Positions 1 to 5,554 of a stretch of 8,153 nucleotides of DNA are shown here, one piece after another. Location: the NCBI GenBank assembly GCA_017998575.1, contig JAGOCV010000176.1, positions 1-8,153 on the forward strand. Reading direction: 5' to 3'. The translations under genes were made by a program, and so were the position numbers. Under the pieces are notes generated by a model, which did not search any database, was not told where the DNA came from, and saw only the letters and a list, made by a program, of their open reading frames with translations. Origin of the DNA: Burkholderiaceae bacterium. Lineage in GTDB: Bacteria; Pseudomonadota; Gammaproteobacteria; Burkholderiales; Burkholderiaceae. The stretch's first letter is position 1; each line of letters starts with the position of its first letter.

Positions 1-605
1 TGGTCAGCGGCTTCCGGCAGGCCTACCCCAAGATCCTGCTCGACATCGAAGTGGACTCGCCCCGCGAGCCGCCGATCCAGGACTACGACATCACGCTCAT
101 GGGCGCGCAGACCTCCTTCGACGCCAATGTGATCGCTCGCAAGGTCCTCTCCAGCGTCACCGTGCTGCTGGCCTCGCCCGCCTACCTCAAACGCCGGGGC
201 ACCCCGGCCCGCCCCGAAGACCTGGCGCAGCACGACTGCCTGCGCTTCAAACCGGCCAGCGGCCGCACCCGGGGTTGGCGACTGCTGCACGAAACCGACG
301 AGACGCGCTTCGTCGACATCGACGTCCAGCCGGTGCTGTGGGCCAACCACACCGACACCCTCATGCACGCCGCGCTGGACGGCGCCGGCATCACCGCCAC
401 TACCATTGAACTGGCCGCGCCGATGATCGAAAGCGGTGATCTGGTGCGCGTGCTCAACCCCTGGATCACCGACCGCCTCGCGATGTACGCCGCCCTGCCC
501 AGCCGCAAGTTCATGCCGCGCCGCACACAGGTGTTCCTGGACTACCTCATCGAGCAGACCCGCGCGCGCGTGAGCAGCGCGCTGGCGACCTGCAGCAGCT
601 GTTGA
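1..605 (+). CDS. LysR-family transcriptional regulator, C-terminal part (5' end outside window)
   Basis: The reading frame is open from base 3 and ends at TGA 603-605, giving about 200 residues with no N-terminal helix-turn-helix, so the gene starts upstream of the window. What is visible is the effector-binding domain of LysR regulators: an opening like FRQAYPKILLDIEV, then YDITLMGAQTSFDANVIARK, then the conserved stretch VLLASPAYLKRRGTP with PEDLAQHDCLRF, and a late AALDGAGITATTIELAAPMI block that matches the usual 'GxGIaxlP' region. The C-terminus (FLDYLIEQTRAR plus a short tail ending CSSC) is normal in length for the family. A GTG at 51 lies inside the domain and is not a credible start. 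LysR proteins are cytoplasmic tetrameric DNA-binding regulators that sense a small molecule. The target and ligand cannot be read here; the downstream SDR gene lies on the same strand, so the classical divergent LysR-target layout is not seen on this side. Confidence 0.9.
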   Translation, partial: VSGFRQAYPKILLDIEVDSPREPPIQDYDITLMGAQTSFDANVIARKVLSSVTVLLASPAYLKRRGTPARPEDLAQHDCLRFKPASGRTRGWRLLHETDETRFVDIDVQPVLWANHTDTLMHAALDGAGITATTIELAAPMIESGDLVRVLNPWITDRLAMYAALPSRKFMPRRTQVFLDYLIEQTRARVSSALATCSSC

Positions 606-767
606 CGCAGGCCGTTTAAAAAAGCCGGCGCCACTCCAACCCCAACGGGGCGGGTCGTTCCGGCGCCCCGACCAAGACGGCCGCGCCCCACCGACCTCGC
701 ACAACAGGCCGGGCACACCGGTCTCCTGCCGGCGCTGCAGGACGGCGCGCCGCGCTGAGGCCATCGC

Positions 768-773
768 TACCAT
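768..773 (+). promoter_or_regulatory. Possible -10 box of a leaderless SDR transcript
   Basis: TACCAT ends exactly six bases (GGGGGC) before the ATG at 780, so a transcript started about seven bases after the box would begin at or next to the start codon. No convincing -35 hexamer is visible 16-18 bp upstream, where the sequence is GC only. The alternative is that the G-run at 774-778 is a poorly spaced ribosome binding site. The 606-779 gap otherwise holds only GC-rich sequence with short palindromes and no gene. Confidence 0.3.
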
Positions 774-779
774 GGGGGC

Positions 780-1571
780 ATGAACACCCCAGCCTCTTCT
801 TCCTCCTCCGTGCATTTCGGCCACCAGGGCCGCGTCGTTCTCGTCACCGGCGGAGCCCAGGGGATCGGCGAAGCCTGCGCGCGCCGCTTCGCGCACGAGG
901 GCGCGAAGCTGGTGATCGCCGACGTGGCCGATGCGCGCGGCCGCGCCCTCGCGCGCGAGCTCGGCGGCACCTACATGCACTGCGACGTGGGCGACAAGGC
1001 CGACGTGGACGCCATCGTCGAACTGGCCCTCGCCACCCATGGCCGCATCGACATCCTGATCAACAACGCCGGCATCTTCAAGGCCGCCCATTTCCTGGAC
1101 GTGAGCGAGGAGGACTTCGACGAAGTCCTGCGCGTCAACCTCAAGGGCGCCTTCCTCATGGGCCAGGCGGTGGCGCGCGCGATGGCGCAGGCCGGCGGCG
1201 GCAGCATCGTCAACATGAGCTCTGTCAACGGCGTGCTCGCCATCCCCGACATCGCCAGCTACAACGTGAGCAAGGGCGGGATCAACCAGCTCACGCGCGC
1301 GATGGCGCTGGCGCTTGCCGACCACGGCATCCGCGTCAACGCGGTAGCGCCCGGCACCATCGCCACCGAACTCGCTGCCAGAGCGGTGCTCACCAGCGAA
1401 GAGGCGCGCCACAAGATCCTGAGCCGCACGCCGCTCAAACGGCTGGGCGAGCCGGACGAGATCGCCGACGTGGTGGCGTGGCTGGCCAGCGACGCGGCCA
1501 GCTACGTCACGGGCGAGATCGTCACCGTCGACGGCGGGCGCATGGCGCTGAACTACACCGTGCCGGTCTGA
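780..1571 (+). CDS. SDR-family NAD(P)-dependent oxidoreductase
   Basis: A 263-residue classical short-chain dehydrogenase/reductase, the usual length for the family. Visible motifs: dinucleotide-binding TGGAQGIG at residues 23-30; an acidic residue at the end of the second strand (D48 in VIADV), which in this family favours NAD(H) over NADP(H); D69 in CDV; NNAG at 95-98; N120 in the NLKGAF helix; and the catalytic Ser148 (NMSSVNG), Tyr161 and Lys165 (YNVSK). The tail VTGEIVTVDGG is the standard last strand. All catalytic tetrad residues are present, so it should be an active cytoplasmic tetrameric enzyme oxidising an alcohol or reducing a ketone. Substrate cannot be assigned; 3-oxoacyl-ACP reductase-like and sugar- or cyclohexanol-dehydrogenase-like members share these motifs. 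The first ten residues, with five consecutive serines, are not part of the fold; a GTG at 810 (V11) is an alternative start. The 3' end overlaps the convergent MFS gene by 19 bp. Confidence 0.92.
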   Translation: MNTPASSSSSVHFGHQGRVVLVTGGAQGIGEACARRFAHEGAKLVIADVADARGRALARELGGTYMHCDVGDKADVDAIVELALATHGRIDILINNAGIFKAAHFLDVSEEDFDEVLRVNLKGAFLMGQAVARAMAQAGGGSIVNMSSVNGVLAIPDIASYNVSKGGINQLTRAMALALADHGIRVNAVAPGTIATELAARAVLTSEEARHKILSRTPLKRLGEPDEIADVVAWLASDAASYVTGEIVTVDGGRMALNYTVPV

Positions 1572-2794
1572 GTGGCACGGGGCCGCGCCACCACCGCTTC
1601 ACGGATCGGCAGGTGGATCAGCGCCGCCCCCACGGCCAGCACGATGTCGATGTACCAGACCCAGTCGTAGCTGCCCGTGGCCTCGAACACCTGGCCGCCC
1701 AGCCAGGCCCCCAGAAAGCCACCGACCTGGTGCGCCAGCATCACGATGCCGAAGAGCATGGCCATGTTGCCGGTGCCGAAGAACTTGGCCACCAGACCCA
1801 CGGTGGGCGGCACCGTGGACAGAAAGGTCAGGCCCATCACCGCAGCGAAAGTCAGCAACACCGCCTCGGTCTTGGGCGCCAGCAGGAACACCAGTACCGC
1901 CAGCGCGCGCGAGGCGTACACCAGCGAAAGCAGCGACTTCATGCGCCAGCGGCCCACGGCCCAGCCCATGGCCAGGCTGCCGATGATGTTGAACAGACCG
2001 ATCACGCCCAGCGCCCAGGCCCCCACCGGCGCCGGCAGGCCGCACGCGGCCACCACGCCGGGCAAGTGCGTGGCGAGGAACGCCACGTGGAAGCCGCAGA
2101 CGAAGAAACCCGCCGACAGCAGCAGGTAGCTCGGCGTGTTGAACGCCTGGCGGATCGCTTCGCCAGTGGGCAGGGCAACTGGCGCGCGCGCGGCACCGGC
2201 CGGGGCCACCGGGCCGGGACCGCGCAGCACCCAGGCGGCGGGCAGAGCCAGCAGCACGATCAGGCCCAACGCCTGCAGGGCGCCTACCCAGCCCAGGCCC
2301 AGCGTGAGCGCGGCCGCCAGGGGCGCCATGAGGAACTGGCCGAAGGAGCCGCCCGCGTTGACGATGCCGGTGGCCATGCCCCGGCGCTCGGTCGGAATCA
2401 GGCGTGCGGTGGCCGCCATCAGCACCGAAGGCCCGGCCATGCCGGCACCGCCGGCCGCGAGCACGCCGATGGCCAGGATCAGACCCCAGGTGGTGGTCAT
2501 CAGCGGCGTGAGGTACGTGCCCAGCGCCACCAGCAGCACGCCCACCAGCAACACGCGCCCGGCGCCGACGCGGTCAGCCACAGCGCCCGCGAAGGGCTGC
2601 GTAAGCCCCCACCAGAGCTGCCCGAACGCAAAGGCCAGGCTGATGCTGCCCACCCCCAGGCCGGTGGCGGTGTTCAGGGGGGAGAGGAAAAAGCCCATGG
2701 TCTGGCGTGTGCCCATGGTCAAGGCAAAAGCCCCGGCCGCGGCCAGCAGCACCAGCCACCACACGTAAGGGGCGCGCGAAGAGTCAGTCTTCAT
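1553..2794 (-). CDS. MFS transporter (probable organic-anion/monocarboxylate-like permease)
   Basis: A 413-residue integral membrane protein of the major facilitator superfamily, the usual size for 12 transmembrane helices. The first helix spans about residues 11-27 (YVWWLVLLAAAGAFALTM). The loop between helices 2 and 3 carries the family signature GAVADRVGAGR at 70-80 (consensus GxxxDRxGRR). A hydrophilic, Pro/Ala-rich loop separates the two six-helix halves, and the second half opens with LLSAGFFVCGFHVAFLATHLPG. The helix-1 segment TRQTMGFFLSPL resembles monocarboxylate/oxalate-formate-type members, but the substrate is not determinable. The frame is open further upstream to 2971, but that extension is charged, lies wholly inside marR and is not membrane-like. 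ATG 2794 has a well-placed GAGGAAG and is preferred. The gene overlaps the 3' end of marR by 11 bp, which implies co-transcription and translational coupling, so MarR probably controls the pump. Export of the MarR ligand would be typical, but that is inference. Confidence 0.92.
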   Translation of the reverse strand: MKTDSSRAPYVWWLVLLAAAGAFALTMGTRQTMGFFLSPLNTATGLGVGSISLAFAFGQLWWGLTQPFAGAVADRVGAGRVLLVGVLLVALGTYLTPLMTTTWGLILAIGVLAAGGAGMAGPSVLMAATARLIPTERRGMATGIVNAGGSFGQFLMAPLAAALTLGLGWVGALQALGLIVLLALPAAWVLRGPGPVAPAGAARAPVALPTGEAIRQAFNTPSYLLLSAGFFVCGFHVAFLATHLPGVVAACGLPAPVGAWALGVIGLFNIIGSLAMGWAVGRWRMKSLLSLVYASRALAVLVFLLAPKTEAVLLTFAAVMGLTFLSTVPPTVGLVAKFFGTGNMAMLFGIVMLAHQVGGFLGAWLGGQVFEATGSYDWVWYIDIVLAVGAALIHLPIREAVVARPRATQTGTV

Positions 2795-3248
2795 GGGTGT
2801 CTTCCTCGTGAAACGCGGCCAGCCCCTGGTCCAGCAACCCGTGCAACGCGGCCACGGTGGCCACGCCCAGTTTGTCGTTGAGCGAGAGTTGCGCGGCCTT
2901 CCAGCGCCGCTGCGCCTGGCGCCGCAACGCCAGCCCGGCGTCGGTGATGTGCACGAGCCGGCTGCGCGCATCGACCCCCTCGCCCAGGGCCAGCCACCCG
3001 GCCGCCATCATCGGTTGCAGGTTGCGCGTAAGGGTGGAGGCGCTCATGTCCATGCGCCGGGCCAGCTCGCCGGGCGCCAGCGGCCCCAGGCGATCCACGT
3101 GCGTGAGCAGCGAGTACTGCGTGATCTTCAAACCCGACCCCGCCAGATGCTGGTCATAGTGCTGGGTCACGCGGCGCGTGAGCTGGCGCAGCTTGAAATT
3201 GGTGCAACCCACCGGGGTCGGCGATGTCGCATGGGTGTCGGCATTCAT
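2784..3248 (-). CDS. MarR-family transcriptional regulator
   Basis: A 154-residue protein with the MarR winged helix-turn-helix plan. An N-terminal dimerisation helix (FKLRQLTRRVTQHYDQHL, about 18-35) is followed by ITQYSLLTHVDRLGPL. The recognition helix-turn-helix lies at about 58-82 (PGELARRMDMSASTLTRNLQPM), and the wing carries the family's DxR motif at D93-R95 (DARSRLVHITDAG). A long C-terminal helix completes the dimer interface. It should act as a cytoplasmic dimeric repressor released by a small phenolic or organic ligand or by oxidation. A single cysteine (C15) precedes the first helix. Start ATG 3246-3248 gives a normal N-terminus. A good TACAAT box six bases upstream suggests a leaderless transcript. 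The gene precedes and overlaps the MFS gene and is divergent from the thioesterase gene across a palindrome-rich region, the standard layout for an autoregulated MarR repressor. Confidence 0.92.
   Translation of the reverse strand: MNADTHATSPTPVGCTNFKLRQLTRRVTQHYDQHLAGSGLKITQYSLLTHVDRLGPLAPGELARRMDMSASTLTRNLQPMMAAGWLALGEGVDARSRLVHITDAGLALRRQAQRRWKAAQLSLNDKLGVATVAALHGLLDQGLAAFHEEDTHED
2801..2807 (-). promoter_or_regulatory. Ribosome binding site of the MFS gene, inside marR
   Basis: On the minus strand GAGGAAG sits six bases before ATG 2794. It lies within the last codons of marR and fixes the MFS start at 2794 rather than at the longer frame beginning at 2971. Confidence 0.7.
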
Positions 3249-3252
3249 CAGA

Positions 3253-3284
3253 TGATTGTATCTACAATAATTGCATCTGCAAAT
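3253..3284. promoter_or_regulatory. Tandem palindromic operator, probable MarR binding sites
   Basis: Two palindromes of the same design lie side by side. ATTGTA-TC-TACAAT (3255-3268) is perfect with 6-bp arms. TTGCA-TC-TGCAA (3271-3282) is perfect with 5-bp arms. Both follow TTGnATCTnCAA, share the TC centre, and are 15 bp apart centre to centre. This AT-rich block stands out from its GC-rich surroundings and covers both start-proximal promoters. MarR dimers bind imperfect palindromes of about this size, often in TTGnnnnnnCAA form, between divergent genes. Binding by this particular MarR is inference. A weaker palindrome ATCA-GA-TGAT (3247-3256) abuts the marR start. Confidence 0.65.
3255..3282 (-). 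promoter_or_regulatory. marR promoter (leaderless)
   Basis: On the minus strand TTGCAG (3282-3277) and TACAAT (3260-3255) are separated by 16 bp, a good sigma-70 match. TACAAT ends six bases before ATG 3248, so transcription should begin at about the start codon. No Shine-Dalgarno sequence is visible in those six bases. Both hexamers fall inside the palindromes, so a bound repressor would block the promoter. Confidence 0.55.
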
Positions 3285-3292
3285 AAAGAGGA
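3263..3292 (+). promoter_or_regulatory. -10 box and ribosome binding site of the thioesterase-gloA operon
   Basis: On the plus strand TACAAT (3263-3268), the right arm of the first palindrome, is a good -10 candidate. Any -35 (about 3238-3245) is weak, as expected for a promoter that may need no more than derepression or another factor. AAAGAGGA at 3285-3292 is a clear Shine-Dalgarno eight bases before ATG 3301, and sets that start over a TTG at 3271. Confidence 0.45.
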
Positions 3293-3300
3293 ATCAAACC

Positions 3301-3843
3301 ATGACCGTCGAAGAAACCCAGGCCGAGTGGAACCGGCAATACGAAGCCGTGCTGGCCCGCCTGAAGGCTGGCGCCGGGGTGGGTCTGGCCAATCCGGCCG
3401 ATCTCATCGGCCTGACCGGTCTGCAACAGATGCAGGCCATGCTCGACGGCAAGCTGCCCTACCCGCACATCGCCGACACGCTGGACTTCTCGCTGGTCGA
3501 GATCGGCGAGGGCCGCGCCGTGTTCCAGGGCCAGCCCCAGCTCAAGCACTACAACCCGCTGGGCACCGTGCACGGCGGCTGGTACGCCACGCTGTTGGAC
3601 TCCGCCGTGGGCTGCGCGGTGCACACCGCCATGCCGGCCGGCCGCGCCTACACAACGGCAGAACTCAGCGTGAACATCGTGCGCGCGGCCTCCTACAAGA
3701 GCGGCCCGCTGCGCGCCATCGGCACAGTGGTGCACGCCGGGCGCCAGCTGGCCACCGCCGAGGGCCGCATCGTCGGGCCCGACGGCAAGCTGTACGCCCA
3801 TGCCACAACGACCTGCCTGGTTTTTGAAGTACCGTCAAAATAA
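3301..3843 (+). CDS. PaaI-family hotdog thioesterase
   Basis: A 180-residue acyl-CoA thioesterase-type protein. The hotdog core starts near residue 55 ([21 protein letters not shown]) and carries the PaaI signature as [21 protein letters not shown] at 84-104: H91-G92-G93 at the start of the central helix and the acidic D100 on it, both usual for catalysis in this family. Strands [38 protein letters not shown] and [13 protein letters not shown] follow in the expected order. The first 50 residues ([18 protein letters not shown] and an [18 protein letters not shown] segment) extend beyond a minimal hotdog domain. The family hydrolyses aryl- or acyl-CoA thioesters in the cytoplasm as a tetramer; the substrate here is unknown. 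The start is set by AGAGGA eight bases upstream. gloA begins only 5 bp after the stop, so the two are co-transcribed. Divergence from marR suggests MarR control. Confidence 0.9.
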   Translation: MTVEETQAEWNRQYEAVLARLKAGAGVGLANPADLIGLTGLQQMQAMLDGKLPYPHIADTLDFSLVEIGEGRAVFQGQPQLKHYNPLGTVHGGWYATLLDSAVGCAVHTAMPAGRAYTTAELSVNIVRAASYKSGPLRAIGTVVHAGRQLATAEGRIVGPDGKLYAHATTTCLVFEVPSK

Positions 3844-3848
3844 GGCCC

Positions 3849-4259
3849 ATGCGACTTCTACACACCATGCTGCGCGTGGGCAATCTCCAGCGCTCGATCG
3901 ACTTCTACACGCAGGTGTTGGGCATGCAATTGCTGCGCACCTCCGAGAACCCCGAGTACAAATATTCGCTGGCCTTCGTGGGCTATGAGGGCAATCCGGC
4001 GCAGGCCGAGATCGAGCTCACCTACAACTGGGGCACCGAGAGCTACGAGCTCGGCACCGCCTACGGCCACATCGCCCTGGGTGTGCCTGACGCCTACGCG
4101 GCCTGCGAGAAGATCAAGGCCGCCGGCGGCAACGTGACGCGCGAAGCCGGTCCGGTCAAGGGCGGCACCACGGTGATCGCCTTCGTGACGGATCCTGACG
4201 GCTACAAGATCGAGCTGATCCAGCGCGCGGAAAAGGACGCCGGCCAGGGCCTGCGCTGA
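3849..4259 (+). CDS. gloA: Lactoylglutathione lyase (glyoxalase I)
   Basis: A 136-residue protein that isomerises the hemithioacetal of methylglyoxal and glutathione to S-lactoylglutathione, the first step of methylglyoxal detoxification in the cytoplasm. All four metal ligands known from E. coli GloA occur at the same positions: His5 (LLHTMLRV), Glu56 ([10 protein letters not shown]), His74 (YGHIALGV) and Glu122 (GYKIELIQ). The family phrases [12 protein letters not shown] and [11 protein letters not shown] are also present. The short form, without the N-terminal extension of the Zn-dependent type, points to the Ni/Co-activated bacterial class. The start ATG lies 5 bp after the thioesterase stop, with TAAGG overlapping that stop serving as a modest ribosome binding site. 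A strong terminator follows 21 bp after the stop. Linkage of gloA to a thioesterase under a MarR-type operator is less usual than a stand-alone gloA. Confidence 0.96.
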   Translation: MRLLHTMLRVGNLQRSIDFYTQVLGMQLLRTSENPEYKYSLAFVGYEGNPAQAEIELTYNWGTESYELGTAYGHIALGVPDAYAACEKIKAAGGNVTREAGPVKGGTTVIAFVTDPDGYKIELIQRAEKDAGQGLR

Positions 4260-4280
4260 GCACCGCCGGAGACGGACGAA

Positions 4281-4306
4281 AAAAAGCCCGGCATGCCGGG
4301 CTTTTT
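4281..4306. terminator. Bidirectional rho-independent terminator
   Basis: A 26-bp perfect palindrome: five A, then GCCCGGCATGCCGGGC, then five T. It forms a GC stem of about six pairs with a GCATGC-derived tip and has a U-run on either strand. It lies 21 bp after the gloA stop and 20 bp beyond the stop of the convergent OmpA-domain gene, so it can end both transcripts. Confidence 0.92.
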
Positions 4307-4326
4307 CATGGGCGGTCGGGCCGGAC

Positions 4327-4839
4327 TCAGGGCGCGATCACCACTTCGACGCGGCGCGCCTCGGCGTTGTTGCCGGTGCCGGCGGTCTGCTCGGGCTTCT
4401 TCAGCTCCATCGCGCCCTCGGCCACGCCCGCGCCCACCAGGGCGTTGCGAACGGCGATGGCGCGCTGCTTGGCCAGCTCGGCGTTGAAAGCCGGGTCGCC
4501 GGTCGTGTCGTGGAAGCCCGACAGCACCAGCTTCTTGCCGGCCTTGGCGGCGGCGATCGCTTCGCCCAGCGCGTCGAGCGCGCCGGCGGCCAGATCGGCC
4601 TTGCCGGAGGCGAAGTAGAACTTGACCACGCCGTTTTCCACCACCACGCTGGCGTCGTCGCCCACCGGGGCAGCAGCCGTCGCCGCAGGCGCTGCGGCGG
4701 TCGTGGCGCCGGCGCTGGGCGCAGAGCCGCGCGATTTGTGAATACCGATGCCCAGGGCAAGGCCTACCGCCAACACCACCACGCTGATCAGCACCAAGGC
4801 GACCACGCGGTACTCGGGTTCGTCATCCTGAGAGGACAT
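4327..4839 (-). CDS. Small membrane-anchored OmpA-domain protein
   Basis: A 170-residue protein with one transmembrane helix at about 12-33 (VVALVLISVVVLAVGLALGI) preceded by an acidic N-terminus (SSQDDEPEY) and followed by HKSRG, which does not settle topology by charge alone. No signal-peptidase or lipobox site is evident. An Ala/Pro/Thr linker (39-60) leads to an OmpA-like peptidoglycan-binding domain (about 65-169): VVKFYFASGKADL, LVLSGFHDTTGDPAFNAELAKQRA and RRVEVVI. Asp111 and Arg126 match the pair that contacts diaminopimelate in OmpA domains. Inference: it is held in the inner membrane with the domain in the periplasm, tethering to peptidoglycan, as in MotB-like arrangements but without a recognisable partner. 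The frame is open upstream to 4923, but ATG 4839 has GGAG nine bases upstream and gives a sensible N-terminus. It is convergent with gloA and divergent from the ChaC-like gene. Confidence 0.85.
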   Translation of the reverse strand: MSSQDDEPEYRVVALVLISVVVLAVGLALGIGIHKSRGSAPSAGATTAAAPAATAAAPVGDDASVVVENGVVKFYFASGKADLAAGALDALGEAIAAAKAGKKLVLSGFHDTTGDPAFNAELAKQRAIAVRNALVGAGVAEGAMELKKPEQTAGTGNNAEARRVEVVIAP

Positions 4840-4882
4840 GGGAAACACTCCGTGAAGAATAATGGGAAAGAACTCGACAAAG

Positions 4883-4888
4883 ATTGTA
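4883..4888 (-). promoter_or_regulatory. Possible -10 box of the OmpA-domain gene
   Basis: The minus strand reads TACAAT here, immediately next to the ChaC-like start codon on the other strand. A transcript would have a leader of roughly 35-40 bases containing the GGAG ribosome binding site. No good -35 is visible, so this is weak. Only 50 bp separate the two divergent start codons, so their control sequences must overlap. Confidence 0.3.
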
Positions 4889-4889
4889 A

Positions 4890-5510
4890 ATGGCCGACCG
4901 TGACACCCTGAGGACGCGCGCACTCCACGACCCCGCCTTGAGAGACGGCGCGCAGATGATGGCCGACACGCTGGCGCAGTGGCGCGCGCAGGGCCCCCGG
5001 CCCGATCTGTGGGTGTTCGCCTACGCCTCGCTGGTGTGGCGCCCCGAGTTCGAGGCCGCCGAACAGCGCCCGGCGCGCGTGCGCGGCTACCACCGCTGTC
5101 TGCAGATGTGGAGCCGGGTCAACCGAGGCACCTATGACTGCCCGGGCCTGGTGTTCGCGCTGATGCCCGGCGGCAGTTGTGCCGGCCTGGCCCTGCGGGT
5201 GCCCCACGAGCAGGTGGAAGCCCTGATGCCGGTGTTGTGGGCGCGCGAGATGCCCAACCCGGTCTACGACCCGCGATGGCTGCACTGCGACACGCCCCAG
5301 GGCCCGGTGCGCGCACTGGCCTTCACCCTCTCGCGCCGCAGCCCCAGCTACACCGGCACGCTCAGCGACGAGCGCTACCGCGACATCTTTGCCCGCTCGT
5401 GCGGCCGATACGGCACCACCCTGGACTACGCGCGCCAGACCTTCGAGGGGCTGCTGCACCACGGCATCCACGACCGGGCACTGCAAAAGCTGCTGGCGCT
5501 CGCCGATTGA
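4890..5510 (+). CDS. ChaC-like gamma-glutamylcyclotransferase (glutathione-specific)
   Basis: A 206-residue protein of the ChaC branch of the gamma-glutamylcyclotransferase fold, which cleaves glutathione to 5-oxoproline and Cys-Gly in the cytoplasm. The N-terminal [10 protein letters not shown] resembles the ChaC opening. The substrate-loop signature is [14 protein letters not shown] at 41-54 (consensus YGSLxW), so Ala46 replaces the usual glycine. [13 protein letters not shown] follows, then the [14 protein letters not shown] strands. Glu120 in LWAREM matches the catalytic glutamate, and [19 protein letters not shown] lies in the C-terminal part characteristic of ChaC. ATG 4890 gives the expected N-terminus, but no good ribosome binding site precedes it. 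An internal ATG pair at 4953-4958 is a less likely start because it would remove the ChaC-like opening. pdxH follows after 44 bp on the same strand. In E. coli chaC is linked to the chaA transporter; no such partner is present here. The name chaC is plausible but not proven. Confidence 0.85.
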   Translation: MADRDTLRTRALHDPALRDGAQMMADTLAQWRAQGPRPDLWVFAYASLVWRPEFEAAEQRPARVRGYHRCLQMWSRVNRGTYDCPGLVFALMPGGSCAGLALRVPHEQVEALMPVLWAREMPNPVYDPRWLHCDTPQGPVRALAFTLSRRSPSYTGTLSDERYRDIFARSCGRYGTTLDYARQTFEGLLHHGIHDRALQKLLALAD

Positions 5511-5542
5511 CCCAGCACAAGGCCTCGCCAAGGCCCCGCTTC

Positions 5543-5548
5543 TATACT
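5543..5548 (+). promoter_or_regulatory. Possible -10 box of a leaderless pdxH transcript
   Basis: TATACT (five of six consensus bases) ends six bases (GCCCGC) before the pdxH ATG at 5555. No Shine-Dalgarno sequence precedes the ATG, so a transcript starting at the ATG is plausible. No good -35 is seen at 16-18 bp; TTGACC at 5507-5512 overlapping the previous stop is too far away. Confidence 0.45.
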
Positions 5549-5554
5549 GCCCGC

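Noticed and set aside
614..667. Possible minus-strand terminator or structured RNA: two CCGGCGCC copies (625-632, 660-667), a CCCC-AAC-GGGG hairpin (640-650) and a T-run on the minus strand
   Set aside because: GGCGCC is self-complementary and common in such GC-rich DNA. The T-run would serve a minus-strand transcript, but no minus-strand gene lies upstream of it, and the plus strand has no U-run. There is no support beyond short palindromes.
1478..2881. Long plus-strand open frame (467 codons) antisense to the MFS gene, and a second one at 1677-2129
   Set aside because: The composition is His/Gln/Arg/Gly-rich with no domain, as expected for the complement of a GC-rich membrane protein gene. 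The minus-strand MFS protein has clear helices and motifs.
2795..2971. N-terminal extension of the MFS frame
   Set aside because: It is Arg/Trp-rich, overlaps marR in another frame and does not look like a membrane protein; a clear ribosome binding site marks ATG 2794.
3271..3300. TTG start for the thioesterase, ten residues longer
   Set aside because: It lies inside the second palindrome and before the Shine-Dalgarno, whereas ATG 3301 is correctly spaced.
4840..4923. Upstream extension of the OmpA-domain gene
   Set aside because: It would run into the ChaC-like gene and add a non-conserved segment; ATG 4839 has a ribosome binding site.
5177..5554. In-frame extension upstream of pdxH
   Set aside because: It is an Arg/Pro/Ala-rich shadow of the ChaC-like gene; PdxH begins normally at 5555.
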